This document shows, piece by piece, positions 17,841 through 24,972 of a stretch of DNA of 43,857 nt (position 1 is its first letter; each line of letters begins with the position of its first letter). The translations under genes were made by a program, and so were the position numbers. Source of the DNA: an uncultured Bacteroidales bacterium (GTDB taxonomy: Bacteria > Bacteroidota > Bacteroidia > Bacteroidales > UBA932); contig CAMGFA010000012.1 of the NCBI GenBank assembly GCA_946055165.1, forward strand, positions 1 to 43,857, written 5' to 3'. The notes under the pieces are model-generated. The model was not told the origin of the DNA. It worked only from the letters and a program-made list of their open reading frames with translations, and did not search any database.

Positions 17841-17870
17841 CAAATTATATGCCAATTGCGATTAAGCAAA
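17841..17870 (-). promoter_or_regulatory. Possible degQ promoter
   Basis: On the minus strand, TTTG (17867-17870), a 17-bp spacer and TATAATTTG (17841-17849) resemble a Bacteroidota promoter with a shortened spacer. A leader of about 60 bases containing a GC-rich patch would follow. It overlaps the divergent dnaN promoter. Confidence 0.4.
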
Positions 17871-17886
17871 AAAAACACTATATTTG
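17855..17886 (+). promoter_or_regulatory. dnaN promoter
   Basis: ATTG (17855-17858), a 20-bp spacer and a perfect -7 box TATATTTG (17879-17886). The dnaN ATG lies 32 bases beyond the -7 box. Confidence 0.7.
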
Positions 17887-17918
17887 TAGGGTTATAAGAA
17901 AAACAAAGACATTACTAT

Positions 17919-19037
17919 ATGGAATTCAATGTATCAAGTGCCGAACTTCTCAAGGCAATGATGGATGTCTCAAAAGCCATCCCGTCAAAGACCACTCTCC
18001 CCATCCTTGACAACTTTCTCTTCGTTATCAAGGAAGGCCAACTCCAGATCACCGCATCGGACAAGGAAATCACCCTGCGCACCGCCCTGCCGGTAGATTG
18101 CGTCGAGGAAGGCAGCATTGTAGTCCCATCGTCCCAGATTCTGGACCTTGTAAAATCGCTTCCGGACCAGCCGGTATGCATCAAAACTCTCTCCGAGACC
18201 TCTTTCGACTGCGTCTGGAGCAACGGTAACTCCTCCCTTCCATACTACCCTAGCGAGGACTACCCGGAGGTATCGGACACTATAGAAAATGCGGAGCAGA
18301 TCAGCCTCGCCGCCGCCAATCTTGTAGAAGGCATAGGCGCCACGATTTATGCCACGGCCGATGACGAAATCCGTCCTACGATGAACGGTATTTTCTTCGA
18401 CCTCGGCACCGAAAGCGGAACCCTCGTGGCTTCCGACTCACACAAACTCATCTGCTTCACGGACGGCAAGCTCAGCGCCCCTCAGGCTAGCAGCTTTATT
18501 CTTCCGAAGAAGCCTGCAAGCATTCTCAAAGCCATTATAGGCAAGGATGTTGAAGAAGTTTGCCTGAGCAAGGACGAAAGCAGTGCCATCTTCCGTTTCG
18601 GCAGCACGGTACTCATCTGCCGCCTCATCGTGGGCCGCTATCCAAAGTACCGCGACGTCATCCCTCAAAACAATTCCAACATCCTTCAGGTGGAGCGGGC
18701 CCGTCTGCTCAACACGGTCAAGAGAATTGCAGTATGCTCCAACCGTGCATCGAACCACATCAAGTTCGACCTCCGCGAAGGCCAGCTGGAAATCACAGCC
18801 CAGGACCTCAGCTTTGCGATTGCAGCCTACGAAAAGCTGGAGTGCAATTACAGCGGCCAGCAAATGAGCATCGGTTTCAAGAGCAGCTTCCTCATCGAAA
18901 TTCTCAGCAATATGACTTGCGAGAATGTGGTCATGAAGTTTGCCGATGCCCGCAGGGCGGCTCTCATTGTCCCTTCCGAGGAAGAGGCCGAAAGCGAAAA
19001 GATCTGCGGCATAATAATGCCGATAATGGTCGCCTGA
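17919..19037 (+). CDS. dnaN: DNA polymerase III beta sliding clamp
   Basis: A 372-residue clamp protein with the three repeated clamp domains. Domain 1 starts MEFNVSSAELLKAMMDVSKAIPSKTTLPILDNFLF, and the C-terminus ends in the typical cleft region with the IIMPIM motif near the end. As a dimer it encircles DNA and tethers the replicative polymerase; partners bind the cleft between domains 2 and 3. The ATG at 17919 follows a clear promoter. No dnaA or recF is beside it: the next genes are an epsilon-like exonuclease and a GH3 gene, so this is not the classical dnaA-dnaN origin cluster. Confidence 0.96.
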   Translation: MEFNVSSAELLKAMMDVSKAIPSKTTLPILDNFLFVIKEGQLQITASDKEITLRTALPVDCVEEGSIVVPSSQILDLVKSLPDQPVCIKTLSETSFDCVWSNGNSSLPYYPSEDYPEVSDTIENAEQISLAAANLVEGIGATIYATADDEIRPTMNGIFFDLGTESGTLVASDSHKLICFTDGKLSAPQASSFILPKKPASILKAIIGKDVEEVCLSKDESSAIFRFGSTVLICRLIVGRYPKYRDVIPQNNSNILQVERARLLNTVKRIAVCSNRASNHIKFDLREGQLEITAQDLSFAIAAYEKLECNYSGQQMSIGFKSSFLIEILSNMTCENVVMKFADARRAALIVPSEEEAESEKICGIIMPIMVA

Positions 19038-19050
19038 TTCAAGACAAACC

Positions 19051-19078
19051 AAGGCCTGCCGCCAGTGCGACGGGCCTT
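19051..19078 (+). promoter_or_regulatory. Stem-loop between dnaN and the exonuclease gene
   Basis: AAGGCC (19051-19056) and GGCCTT (19073-19078) form a 6-bp stem around a GC-rich loop that ends 4 bases before the next ATG. There is no T tract, so it is not a terminator. It may affect message stability or translation of the second gene. Confidence 0.4.
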
Positions 19079-19082
19079 ATAA

Positions 19083-19931
19083 ATGAAAGTGTACAATATG
19101 GATTTAAACCTGAAGAGGCCTTTGCTGTTCTTCGATATCGAAAGCACAGGACTCAACATTCCGAACGATTCAATCATCGAACTCAGTTTCGTCAAGTTGT
19201 TTCCGGACCACAATCAGGAGATCAAGACCTGGAAAATCAAGCCCTGGGACTATATCAACAAGTGCCAGAGACCGATAGACCCTTCGGCCAGCAAGGTGAA
19301 CGGCATTACCGACGACATGCTCACGGACTGCCCTACCTTCTATGAAGTAGCCGACGAAGTTGCGCAATGGCTCAAGGACAGTGACCTTGCAGGCTACAAC
19401 TCGGCCAAATTCGACCTTCCAATGCTTGCAGAGGAATTCGAGCGTGTTGCCCTCGCCGGCAAAAAGCTCGATGTGGACCTCCATTCTCCGAAAATGGTCG
19501 ATGTTCAACAGATTTATTTTGCCATGGAGCCGCGCAACCTCAAAGCCGCCTACCGCTTCTACTGCGGTGGGGAGGACTTTGACAATGCCCATACGGCTCA
19601 GGCCGATACCCTGGCAACCCTGGCCGTACTCAAAGGCCAGCTGGACCGCTACCCGGAAGTCCTCAAAAACGATGTGAACAATCTTGCCTCATACAGTTTC
19701 CACAAAAACGTGGACTTTGCGGGTCTTCTTGTCCTCAACGACAAAGGCGAAGTGCTGATAAACTTCGGCAAATACAAAGGGAAGACGGCCCGCGAAGTTT
19801 ACAACACCGACCGCGGCTATTTCAGCTGGGTACAGAACGGTGCTTTCATGTTGGACACCAAAAAACAATTCGCCAGACTCGAAGAAGAGTTTGGCAGGGA
19901 GAAACTTGCTGAAAAATGGGGAAAATTCTAG
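19083..19931 (+). CDS. DnaQ/epsilon-like 3'-5' exonuclease with ExoX-like C-terminal domain
   Basis: A 282-residue DEDDh-type exonuclease. ExoI is FFDIESTGL (Asp18, Glu20), ExoII is GYNSAKFDLPML and ExoIII is AHTAQADTLATL (catalytic His and Asp). The segment from about 225 (FGKYKGKTAREVYNTDRGYF) matches the small C-terminal domain seen in ExoX-like proteins of Bacteroidota. It may proofread for DNA polymerase III or act in repair; its position directly after dnaN favours a replication role, but that is inference. The start is the ATG at 19083; an in-frame ATG at 19098 is possible. Its end overlaps the GH3 gene by 16 bp. Confidence 0.9.
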   Translation: MKVYNMDLNLKRPLLFFDIESTGLNIPNDSIIELSFVKLFPDHNQEIKTWKIKPWDYINKCQRPIDPSASKVNGITDDMLTDCPTFYEVADEVAQWLKDSDLAGYNSAKFDLPMLAEEFERVALAGKKLDVDLHSPKMVDVQQIYFAMEPRNLKAAYRFYCGGEDFDNAHTAQADTLATLAVLKGQLDRYPEVLKNDVNNLASYSFHKNVDFAGLLVLNDKGEVLINFGKYKGKTAREVYNTDRGYFSWVQNGAFMLDTKKQFARLEEEFGREKLAEKWGKF

Positions 19932-21811
19932 GATCTATAGTCAAGGTAGGCTTCAATATCATTGGAGGCCCCAAGAAAAGAAGGATGGACAAGGCTTTGG
20001 AAAGGCCTTTCGATACTTCGGCCGCCACACTGCGCGGCATTCTCAAATATGCTCAGGATACGGATTTCGGACGGGAGCACAATTTTTCCCGCATTCTTGA
20101 AGCCGAAAACGACAATAAGCTGATTGAACTCTACCGCGAGTGCGTTCCGGCCAACGACTACGAGGACATCCGTCCTTATGTGGAGCGTCACCTTCAGGGC
20201 AAGGAAAGCGCTCTCGTTCCGGGCAAGCCGTTCATGTATGCCACCACATCGGGAACCACGGCCCAGCCGAAACTTCTGCCGATGAGTCTCAAATACAAGA
20301 ACGATGTATTCAAGACAATCTCCACCCTCTGGTACTGGACCCTTTCAAGGGACCCTCGTACAGTCGGCGGACACATCCTTGCAATTGTAGGACCGGCAGT
20401 GGAAGGCTTCACCGAAGACGGCACACCTATGGGCAGCATCTCCGGCTACACCCAGGCAACGGCCAATGCCATACTCAGGAAGAGACTGGCCATTCCGGAC
20501 TATATCACCGACATCCACGACTACACCGCACGCTACTACACAATGATGCGTATAATAGTGGAAATGAAGGATTTGTCTGTACTGGTAACAGCCAATCCTT
20601 CCACTGTTCTGGAGCTCCTCAAAAACGGTGACGAATACTTCGGCGAATATATCAACGATATTGAGCAAGGAACTCTCAGCAGCAAGTTCGATATCCCAGA
20701 TGACATTCGCGAAAAACTCAGCAAGAGGTTCAAGCCAAACAGAAAGAGAGCTGCCGAACTCAGGGAGATCAAAAAGAAATACGGCCGTCCGCTGCCAAAA
20801 TATATATGGCCGAATTTTGCCACGCTCAGCACCTGGCGTTGCGGAAACACTCCGATTTTCATAAACCGTTTCATCAACGACTTCCCTGAAAAGATGCACT
20901 ATTACGAAATCGGCTATTTCTCGTCGGAATGCCGTTTCGGTCTCACCTTCGACGAATCGCTTTGGACCGTACCTATGGCCCACCTGCATTTCTTCGAATT
21001 TGTGGAAGAAAGTGAAATCGGAAGTGAGAACCCGCATTTCCTGCTTGTCAACGAACTCGAAGAAGGCAAGAACTACTGTGCATTCATTACAACCTGCTCG
21101 GGCTTGTACCGCTACAACATGAACGACCTCATTGTGGCAGGACCAAAATACAAGAACACCCCTACAGTTCATATGGTGCAGAAAATCAACGGTATAGTAA
21201 GCATTACCGGAGAGAAGCTCTATGAAAGGCAGTTCATCGATGCCGTGCACGAGGCAGAAAAGGAGCAGGGTGTGAAGTCCCGTTTCTTCGTGGCTTTTGC
21301 CGATGTCAAGGAGCAGAAATACAATTTCTATTTCGAGTTCGAGAAGAAAACCGACCAGGAAACCACCGATGCCTTCAGCCAGAAAATCGATGCCACCCTG
21401 CAGAACTCCAACATAGAATATGCAGCCAAGAGGCAGTCCGGAAGGCTCAAGGAGCCGAGCGGTTTCCGTCTCATAGGCGACAGCTTCCGCAACTTCAAAC
21501 GCGAATGTCTGAAACGCGGTATGCGCGACGGCCAGTTCAAACTGGTTCATCTTATGCAGGACGAGAAGCGCGAGGAGATTTTCAAACGCCTTATCCACGA
21601 CGATTCAATGCCTTATGAGGAGTTTGTCGAGAACATTCACAGCGATGAACATACAGATGACAACAACAATCGTCGCGACAAGCGCAAACAACGCCGCGAG
21701 CAGAACAAAGCCCAGCGCATACAGCGCCGCGAACAGAGCAAACAAAGCCTCAACGAGGTAAAAGAGGAAATCAAGAACAAAGTCCTCAAGAAAATCAACA
21801 AGCAGAAATAA
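19916..21811 (+). CDS. GH3 family acyl-adenylate-forming enzyme
   Basis: A 631-residue member of the GH3 (plant auxin-responsive GH3-like) branch of the adenylate-forming superfamily. The ATP-phosphate loop reads YATTSGTTAQPKLLP (about 108-122). ITGEKLYERQF and the C-terminal RDGQFK region also fit. Family members activate carboxylates with ATP and join them to amines, but substrates of bacterial GH3 proteins are mostly unknown. The last 70 residues are unusual: strongly charged and repetitive (NRRDKRKQRREQNKAQR), probably helical or coiled-coil. The start overlaps the exonuclease end by 16 bp, so dnaN, exonuclease and GH3 appear to be one operon, closed by a hairpin at 21814-21842. Confidence 0.9.
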   Translation: MGKILGSIVKVGFNIIGGPKKRRMDKALERPFDTSAATLRGILKYAQDTDFGREHNFSRILEAENDNKLIELYRECVPANDYEDIRPYVERHLQGKESALVPGKPFMYATTSGTTAQPKLLPMSLKYKNDVFKTISTLWYWTLSRDPRTVGGHILAIVGPAVEGFTEDGTPMGSISGYTQATANAILRKRLAIPDYITDIHDYTARYYTMMRIIVEMKDLSVLVTANPSTVLELLKNGDEYFGEYINDIEQGTLSSKFDIPDDIREKLSKRFKPNRKRAAELREIKKKYGRPLPKYIWPNFATLSTWRCGNTPIFINRFINDFPEKMHYYEIGYFSSECRFGLTFDESLWTVPMAHLHFFEFVEESEIGSENPHFLLVNELEEGKNYCAFITTCSGLYRYNMNDLIVAGPKYKNTPTVHMVQKINGIVSITGEKLYERQFIDAVHEAEKEQGVKSRFFVAFADVKEQKYNFYFEFEKKTDQETTDAFSQKIDATLQNSNIEYAAKRQSGRLKEPSGFRLIGDSFRNFKRECLKRGMRDGQFKLVHLMQDEKREEIFKRLIHDDSMPYEEFVENIHSDEHTDDNNNRRDKRKQRREQNKAQRIQRREQSKQSLNEVKEEIKNKVLKKINKQK

Positions 21812-21813
21812 TG

Positions 21814-21842
21814 AAATGCCGGGGCCCTTGGTTCCGGCATTT
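21814..21842 (+). terminator. Terminator hairpin after GH3, overlapping the SRP RNA promoter
   Basis: A perfect 9-bp stem, AAATGCCGG (21814-21822) and CCGGCATTT (21834-21842), with an 11-base loop, followed by a weak T-containing tail. It starts 3 bases after the GH3 stop, and its 3' arm runs into the -33 box of the next promoter. Confidence 0.7.
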
Positions 21843-21871
21843 TGAAATTTTGCCAAAATGTATTACTTTTG
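21841..21871 (+). promoter_or_regulatory. Promoter of the SRP RNA gene
   Basis: TTTG (21841-21844), a 19-bp spacer and TACTTTTG (21864-21871), fitting TAnnTTTG. Transcription would start about 5 bases downstream, at the 5' end of the folded RNA. Confidence 0.75.
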
Positions 21872-21873
21872 TA

Positions 21874-21978
21874 GCGGGAAAGTCGTACACGACCAGCTCC
21901 CTCTGAATTCCCCCAGGACCGGAAGGTAGCAAGGGTAGGAGGTTGTAGCGGTGCGATGTGCTAAGCTTTCCCTTTTTT
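21874..21978 (+). ncRNA. ffs: Signal recognition particle RNA (small bacterial 4.5S type)
   Basis: A transcript of about 100 nt folding into one long hairpin. The outer stem is GGGAAAG (21876-21882) with CTTTCCC (21966-21972), followed by six T residues that also serve as terminator. The apical part has the diagnostic core CCAGGACCGGAAGGTAGCA: a GGAA tetraloop closed by C-G pairs, next to the asymmetric internal loop that binds Ffh. The RNA pairs with Ffh to target nascent membrane and secreted proteins. It lies between a GH3 terminator and a flavoprotein gene. Confidence 0.92.
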
Positions 21979-21986
21979 CGTGTATT

Positions 21987-23363
21987 ATGCAAACAGACAT
22001 TCTCATAATCGGAGCGGGAGCATCGGGCCTTATGGCGGCCTACGGTGCCGCTGACACTCTTCTGGAAATGGGCAGCAGCCATCAGGTCTGCCTGGTGGAG
22101 AAAATGCCCAAGGCCGGGCGCAAAATCATGATCACAGGCAAAGGCCGATGCAATTTCAGCAATTTCAAGGACTGGAATGCCTTCAGCGCCCACGTGCGCA
22201 GCGGAAGCAATCTGCTCAAGCCTGCCTTCTTCAACCTTACGCCCCAAAAACTGCAGGACTTCTTTGAAAGCAATGGCATGCCCACTGTTGTCGAGCGCGG
22301 CGACAGAGCATTCCCTGAGTCCCGTCACGCAGGAGATGTAGTTGACTGTCTGCTTCGCGCCTGCCTTGGCAAAGGGGTAAAGTTCCTTGCCGAATGTCCC
22401 GTGTGCGGGATTGAGCATCTGGAAGACGGCCGTTTTTTGGCCCGATTCGAGAACGGAGAGCAGATTTTCTGTTCCAGACTCATTCTTGCAACAGGAGGCC
22501 TGAGCTATCCCGGCAGCGGGTCCAGCGGCGACGGACTCCGCTGGGCAAGGGACTGCGGCCACAAGACCGGCCAGCTTTTCCCTTCACTCACTGCTTTGGT
22601 TCCCAAGGGGTATAAACTCGAAAGTGACAGTTTCAAGCCGGAACTCCCCTGCCACATTCACCGGCAGAGTCCCCTTTCCGAACTTGGCAGCAAACTCTGC
22701 GGAACGAGTCTCAAGAATGTAGGTGTTCAACTCTATGTCCAAGACACTCCGGTTCAGGAGGAATTCGGAGATATTGACTTTACGGATGGCGGCATTGAAG
22801 GGCCGGCAGGCTTTTCCGTAAGCCGCAAAGCCGTAAAAGCCCTGGTCAACGGCAGCAAAGTAAAACTTGTTCTGGATTTGAAGCAGCCGGTGAGCCTCAC
22901 AGAGCTCACCCAAAGAGTAAAGGAACTTTGGAGCGAAGTGGACAAAGATCCCCGCAGCCGCAATCTGAAGGAAAAGGAAAAATGCCGCATTCTCCTGGGC
23001 AAACTCCTTCCTTGGGAACTTATTCCGGCCTTCGTAGCCTGCAATCCGGGAATAATGACCTTGGAAAGGCGTTCAAGGACCGATACGAAGCTTTGGATTA
23101 ATTTGCCGAGCATTGCCAAGGCTCTGAAATGCTGGAGCTTTGATATAGAGGGTTTTGTGGCCTGGGAAAGGGCTGTTGTCACTGCCGGAGGCGTGTCTGC
23201 AAGTGATGTAGTGGCCAAAACTCTGGAATCGCGCCTTGTCAAGGGGCTGCATTTCTGCGGCGAGATGCTGGATATTGACTGCGACACCGGAGGCTACAAC
23301 CTCCACTCAGCTTTCGCCACCGGACTTCTTGCCGGACAAAGCGCAGCAAAGTCACTTCAGTAA
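21987..23363 (+). CDS. HI0933-family NAD(P)/FAD-dependent oxidoreductase
   Basis: A 458-residue flavoprotein. The N-terminal Rossmann motif is ILIIGAGASGLMAA, followed by the HI0933 family signature GRKIMITGKGRCNFSN. The middle has LATGGLSYPGSGSSGDGLRWA, and the C-terminus has the FAD-contacting GEMLDIDCDTGGYNLHSAFATG. BaiN and related proteins belong to this family; the substrate here is unknown. The frame is open upstream into the SRP RNA, but the ATG at 21987 starts exactly at the Rossmann strand and is the sensible start. Only 8 bases separate it from the terminator T run of ffs and I see no separate promoter, so expression may depend on read-through. Confidence 0.92.
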   Translation: MQTDILIIGAGASGLMAAYGAADTLLEMGSSHQVCLVEKMPKAGRKIMITGKGRCNFSNFKDWNAFSAHVRSGSNLLKPAFFNLTPQKLQDFFESNGMPTVVERGDRAFPESRHAGDVVDCLLRACLGKGVKFLAECPVCGIEHLEDGRFLARFENGEQIFCSRLILATGGLSYPGSGSSGDGLRWARDCGHKTGQLFPSLTALVPKGYKLESDSFKPELPCHIHRQSPLSELGSKLCGTSLKNVGVQLYVQDTPVQEEFGDIDFTDGGIEGPAGFSVSRKAVKALVNGSKVKLVLDLKQPVSLTELTQRVKELWSEVDKDPRSRNLKEKEKCRILLGKLLPWELIPAFVACNPGIMTLERRSRTDTKLWINLPSIAKALKCWSFDIEGFVAWERAVVTAGGVSASDVVAKTLESRLVKGLHFCGEMLDIDCDTGGYNLHSAFATGLLAGQSAAKSLQ

Positions 23364-23367
23364 AGCT

Positions 23368-23395
23368 TTTGAATAAAACTTTTTTTGTATATTTG
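23368..23395 (+). promoter_or_regulatory. tRNA-Thr promoter
   Basis: TTTG (23368-23371), a 16-bp spacer and a perfect TATATTTG (23388-23395). The tRNA begins 12 bases after the -7 box. The spacer is shorter than usual, but the -7 box is strong. Confidence 0.6.
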
Positions 23396-23406
23396 CATTC
23401 CATTTT

Positions 23407-23479
23407 GCCACTTTAGCTCAGTCGGTAGAGCAGCGCATTCGTAACGCGCAGGTCGCGAGTTCGAGCCTCGTGAGTGGCT
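23407..23479 (+). tRNA. tRNA-Thr, anticodon CGT
   Basis: A 73-nt cloverleaf: acceptor GCCACTT with GAGTGGC, D arm GCTC/GAGC, anticodon loop TTCGTAA reading ACG codons, and T arm GCGAG/CTCGT with loop TTCGAGC. The anticodon stem has one A-C mismatch at its loop-closing pair. CCA is not encoded. A terminator follows directly. Confidence 0.95.
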
Positions 23480-23485
23480 CATAAA

Positions 23486-23514
23486 GGAGTCGGAGCCTTA
23501 GTCCGGCTCCTTTA
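23486..23514. terminator. Bidirectional terminator between tRNA-Thr and the FAH-like gene
   Basis: A 9-bp stem, GGAGTCGGA (23486-23494) and TCCGGCTCC (23502-23510), with one G-T pair and a 7-base loop. TTTATTTT follows on the plus strand; on the minus strand TTTAT follows, and the convergent gene's stop codon sits just outside the stem. Confidence 0.85.
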
Positions 23515-24081
23515 TTTTATGTAAAAATCGAGAACGGTATTTTCACAATACAAAGCCATAATATGCTGCTCGCTTCCCTGAAGAAGTTCCAGAGGTCGGC
23601 GAGGGACCAGGTCCGCGGCAACGATATCCCCAACCCGCAGATAGCAGAAACGCGAAGCCCGGCACAGAGTTTCTTCGATGAAATTCCTGTCGGGAGCGCT
23701 GCAGCGGAAAAGTTCAGTTGAATTCAGCTTAAGCAAAAACTCATTCCCCGGCTGTCCGAGAGTAATCGGATTGTAAAGCGGATAAGGCAGGAAACTGCAA
23801 TGGTCAAGGCAGAGACTCTGCGCAAAAAGTTCGGGGTTCTGCGAATCGCCATCTTCGAAATGAGGATAGAGCATCAGACCGAAACCGATGGCATCGTAAT
23901 AGCGCGATGCAAAAGCAGAACCTATGCTGCGCCCGGGTTTGCTCACTCTGGCGAAAAGTACCGGACAGAAATCCAGGGATTTTACCATTTCGGGGAGATA
24001 GAGATCCTCGTTGTCCTTTTCCCAGCTGGTGTCGGGACGGGCGAATATGTGCCCGGAAGCGCTTTGTACTATGATATTCAT
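23512..24081 (-). CDS. Degenerate fumarylacetoacetate hydrolase-like protein
   Basis: A 189-residue soluble protein. Two stretches echo the short FAH-family proteins of Bacteroidales: SKPGRSIGSAFASRYYDAIG, and a C-terminal ASRFCYLRVGDIVAADL (family pattern: ...FFTLKIGDLIFTGTP). The acidic metal ligands of active FAH enzymes, normally in ExE and DFTARD-type motifs around the YYDEIG segment, are missing: here the following residues read FGLMLYPHFEDGD. The sequence therefore looks like a catalytically dead relative, or a wholly different use of the fold. The ATG at 24079-24081 follows a -7 box by only 5 bases. The gene stands alone, divergent from plsC and convergent with the tRNA. FAH membership is moderate confidence. 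Confidence 0.6.
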   Translation of the reverse strand: MNIIVQSASGHIFARPDTSWEKDNEDLYLPEMVKSLDFCPVLFARVSKPGRSIGSAFASRYYDAIGFGLMLYPHFEDGDSQNPELFAQSLCLDHCSFLPYPLYNPITLGQPGNEFLLKLNSTELFRCSAPDRNFIEETLCRASRFCYLRVGDIVAADLVPRRPLELLQGSEQHIMALYCENTVLDFYIK

Positions 24082-24086
24082 AAAGA

Positions 24087-24094
24087 CAAATTTA
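24087..24094 (-). promoter_or_regulatory. -7 box of the FAH-like gene
   Basis: TAAATTTG on the minus strand, 5 bases before the ATG at 24081. No convincing -33 box is seen at the usual distance. The message would be nearly leaderless. Confidence 0.45.
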
Positions 24095-24124
24095 TGAAAA
24101 ATATGCAGAAAAATACTATATTTG
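24093..24124 (+). promoter_or_regulatory. Promoter of the acyltransferase gene
   Basis: A perfect -7 box TATATTTG (24117-24124), 20 bp after a weak -33 match TATG (24093-24096). The ATG at 24145 lies 20 bases downstream. The -33 area overlaps the divergent -7 box. Confidence 0.6.
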
Positions 24125-24144
24125 TCCTGTTATAGAAAGCAATT

Positions 24145-24972
24145 ATGAGCAAGTATTCAGACATTCAGTATCCGGACTACCCTTTCGACAGAATTGTGAA
24201 TGTAAAAGTCAAGGATTCCAAAGAAGGGAAATATCAGTTTGATGAAAATTACCCTTATTACGAAGACAGTTTCTCCTACAAGCTCAAGCGTGCCCTCAAT
24301 GCGTTTTTCCTGCGTTGGCCGGGCAGGCTGTTCCTGAGGCTGTGTTTCGGCTTCCGCATGAAGGGCCGTGACATACTGAAAAAATACAAAAAGGAACTTG
24401 CCAAGGGCGGCGTTTCAGTGTGCAACCACGTAAAGAAAGAAGATGCAGTGATGGTGTGCCACGCACTCAACAAGTTCCGCTCCATTCATCTTCCAGTGTA
24501 TGCCAAGCACATGAACAACAACGGCTTCTACTGGATGCTGCATAGCATGGGAGGAGTTCCTGTTGCTGAGACTATGGGCGGCATGAAGAAATTCAACGAA
24601 GCCTTCGACAAATTCCACGAAAAAGGCGACTGGATTCATGTCTTTGCCGAGGAAGTGCGTTGGGACCTTTATCCTTATATCAGACCTTTCCGCAAAGGTG
24701 CTTTCACAATGGCCTATAAATACAACTGTCCTTTGGTACCTCTTGTAATCACCTACCGTGAGCGCAAAGGATTCTTCAAACTTACCGGGCCAAAGGATTT
24801 GCCACTTTTCACCATCGAAATTCTTGAACCCGTATTTCCGGACAAAAGCCAGAAACGCGAAACCGAAGTTCTCCGGATGCTCAAGGAAGCCCACGCCAGA
24901 ATGGTGAAAGCTGCAGGCATTGAAAACAATCCTTGGCCGGCCAACCCTGCCGAGCTCCCTGCCCGGAATTAA
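24145..24972 (+). CDS. PlsC-type lysophospholipid acyltransferase
   Basis: A 275-residue membrane-associated enzyme. The acyltransferase HX4D motif is His95-VKKE-Asp100, in SVCNHVKKEDAV. The block usually written FPEGTRS is here FAEEVRWDLYPYIRPFRKG, followed by the proline-containing CPLVPLVITY. Such enzymes transfer an acyl chain to a lysophospholipid or related acceptor; the acceptor is not readable here. The N-terminus is polar and Tyr-rich without a signal peptide, and the hydrophobic patch near 52-70 may dock it on the membrane. Its stop codon interlocks with that of the convergent sulfotransferase gene within one TTAA. Confidence 0.88.
   Translation: MSKYSDIQYPDYPFDRIVNVKVKDSKEGKYQFDENYPYYEDSFSYKLKRALNAFFLRWPGRLFLRLCFGFRMKGRDILKKYKKELAKGGVSVCNHVKKEDAVMVCHALNKFRSIHLPVYAKHMNNNGFYWMLHSMGGVPVAETMGGMKKFNEAFDKFHEKGDWIHVFAEEVRWDLYPYIRPFRKGAFTMAYKYNCPLVPLVITYRERKGFFKLTGPKDLPLFTIEILEPVFPDKSQKRETEVLRMLKEAHARMVKAAGIENNPWPANPAELPARN

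Noticed and set aside
17919..19037. Replication origin next to dnaN
   Set aside because: dnaA and recF are not adjacent, and I see no cluster of DnaA boxes in the 145-bp gap upstream.
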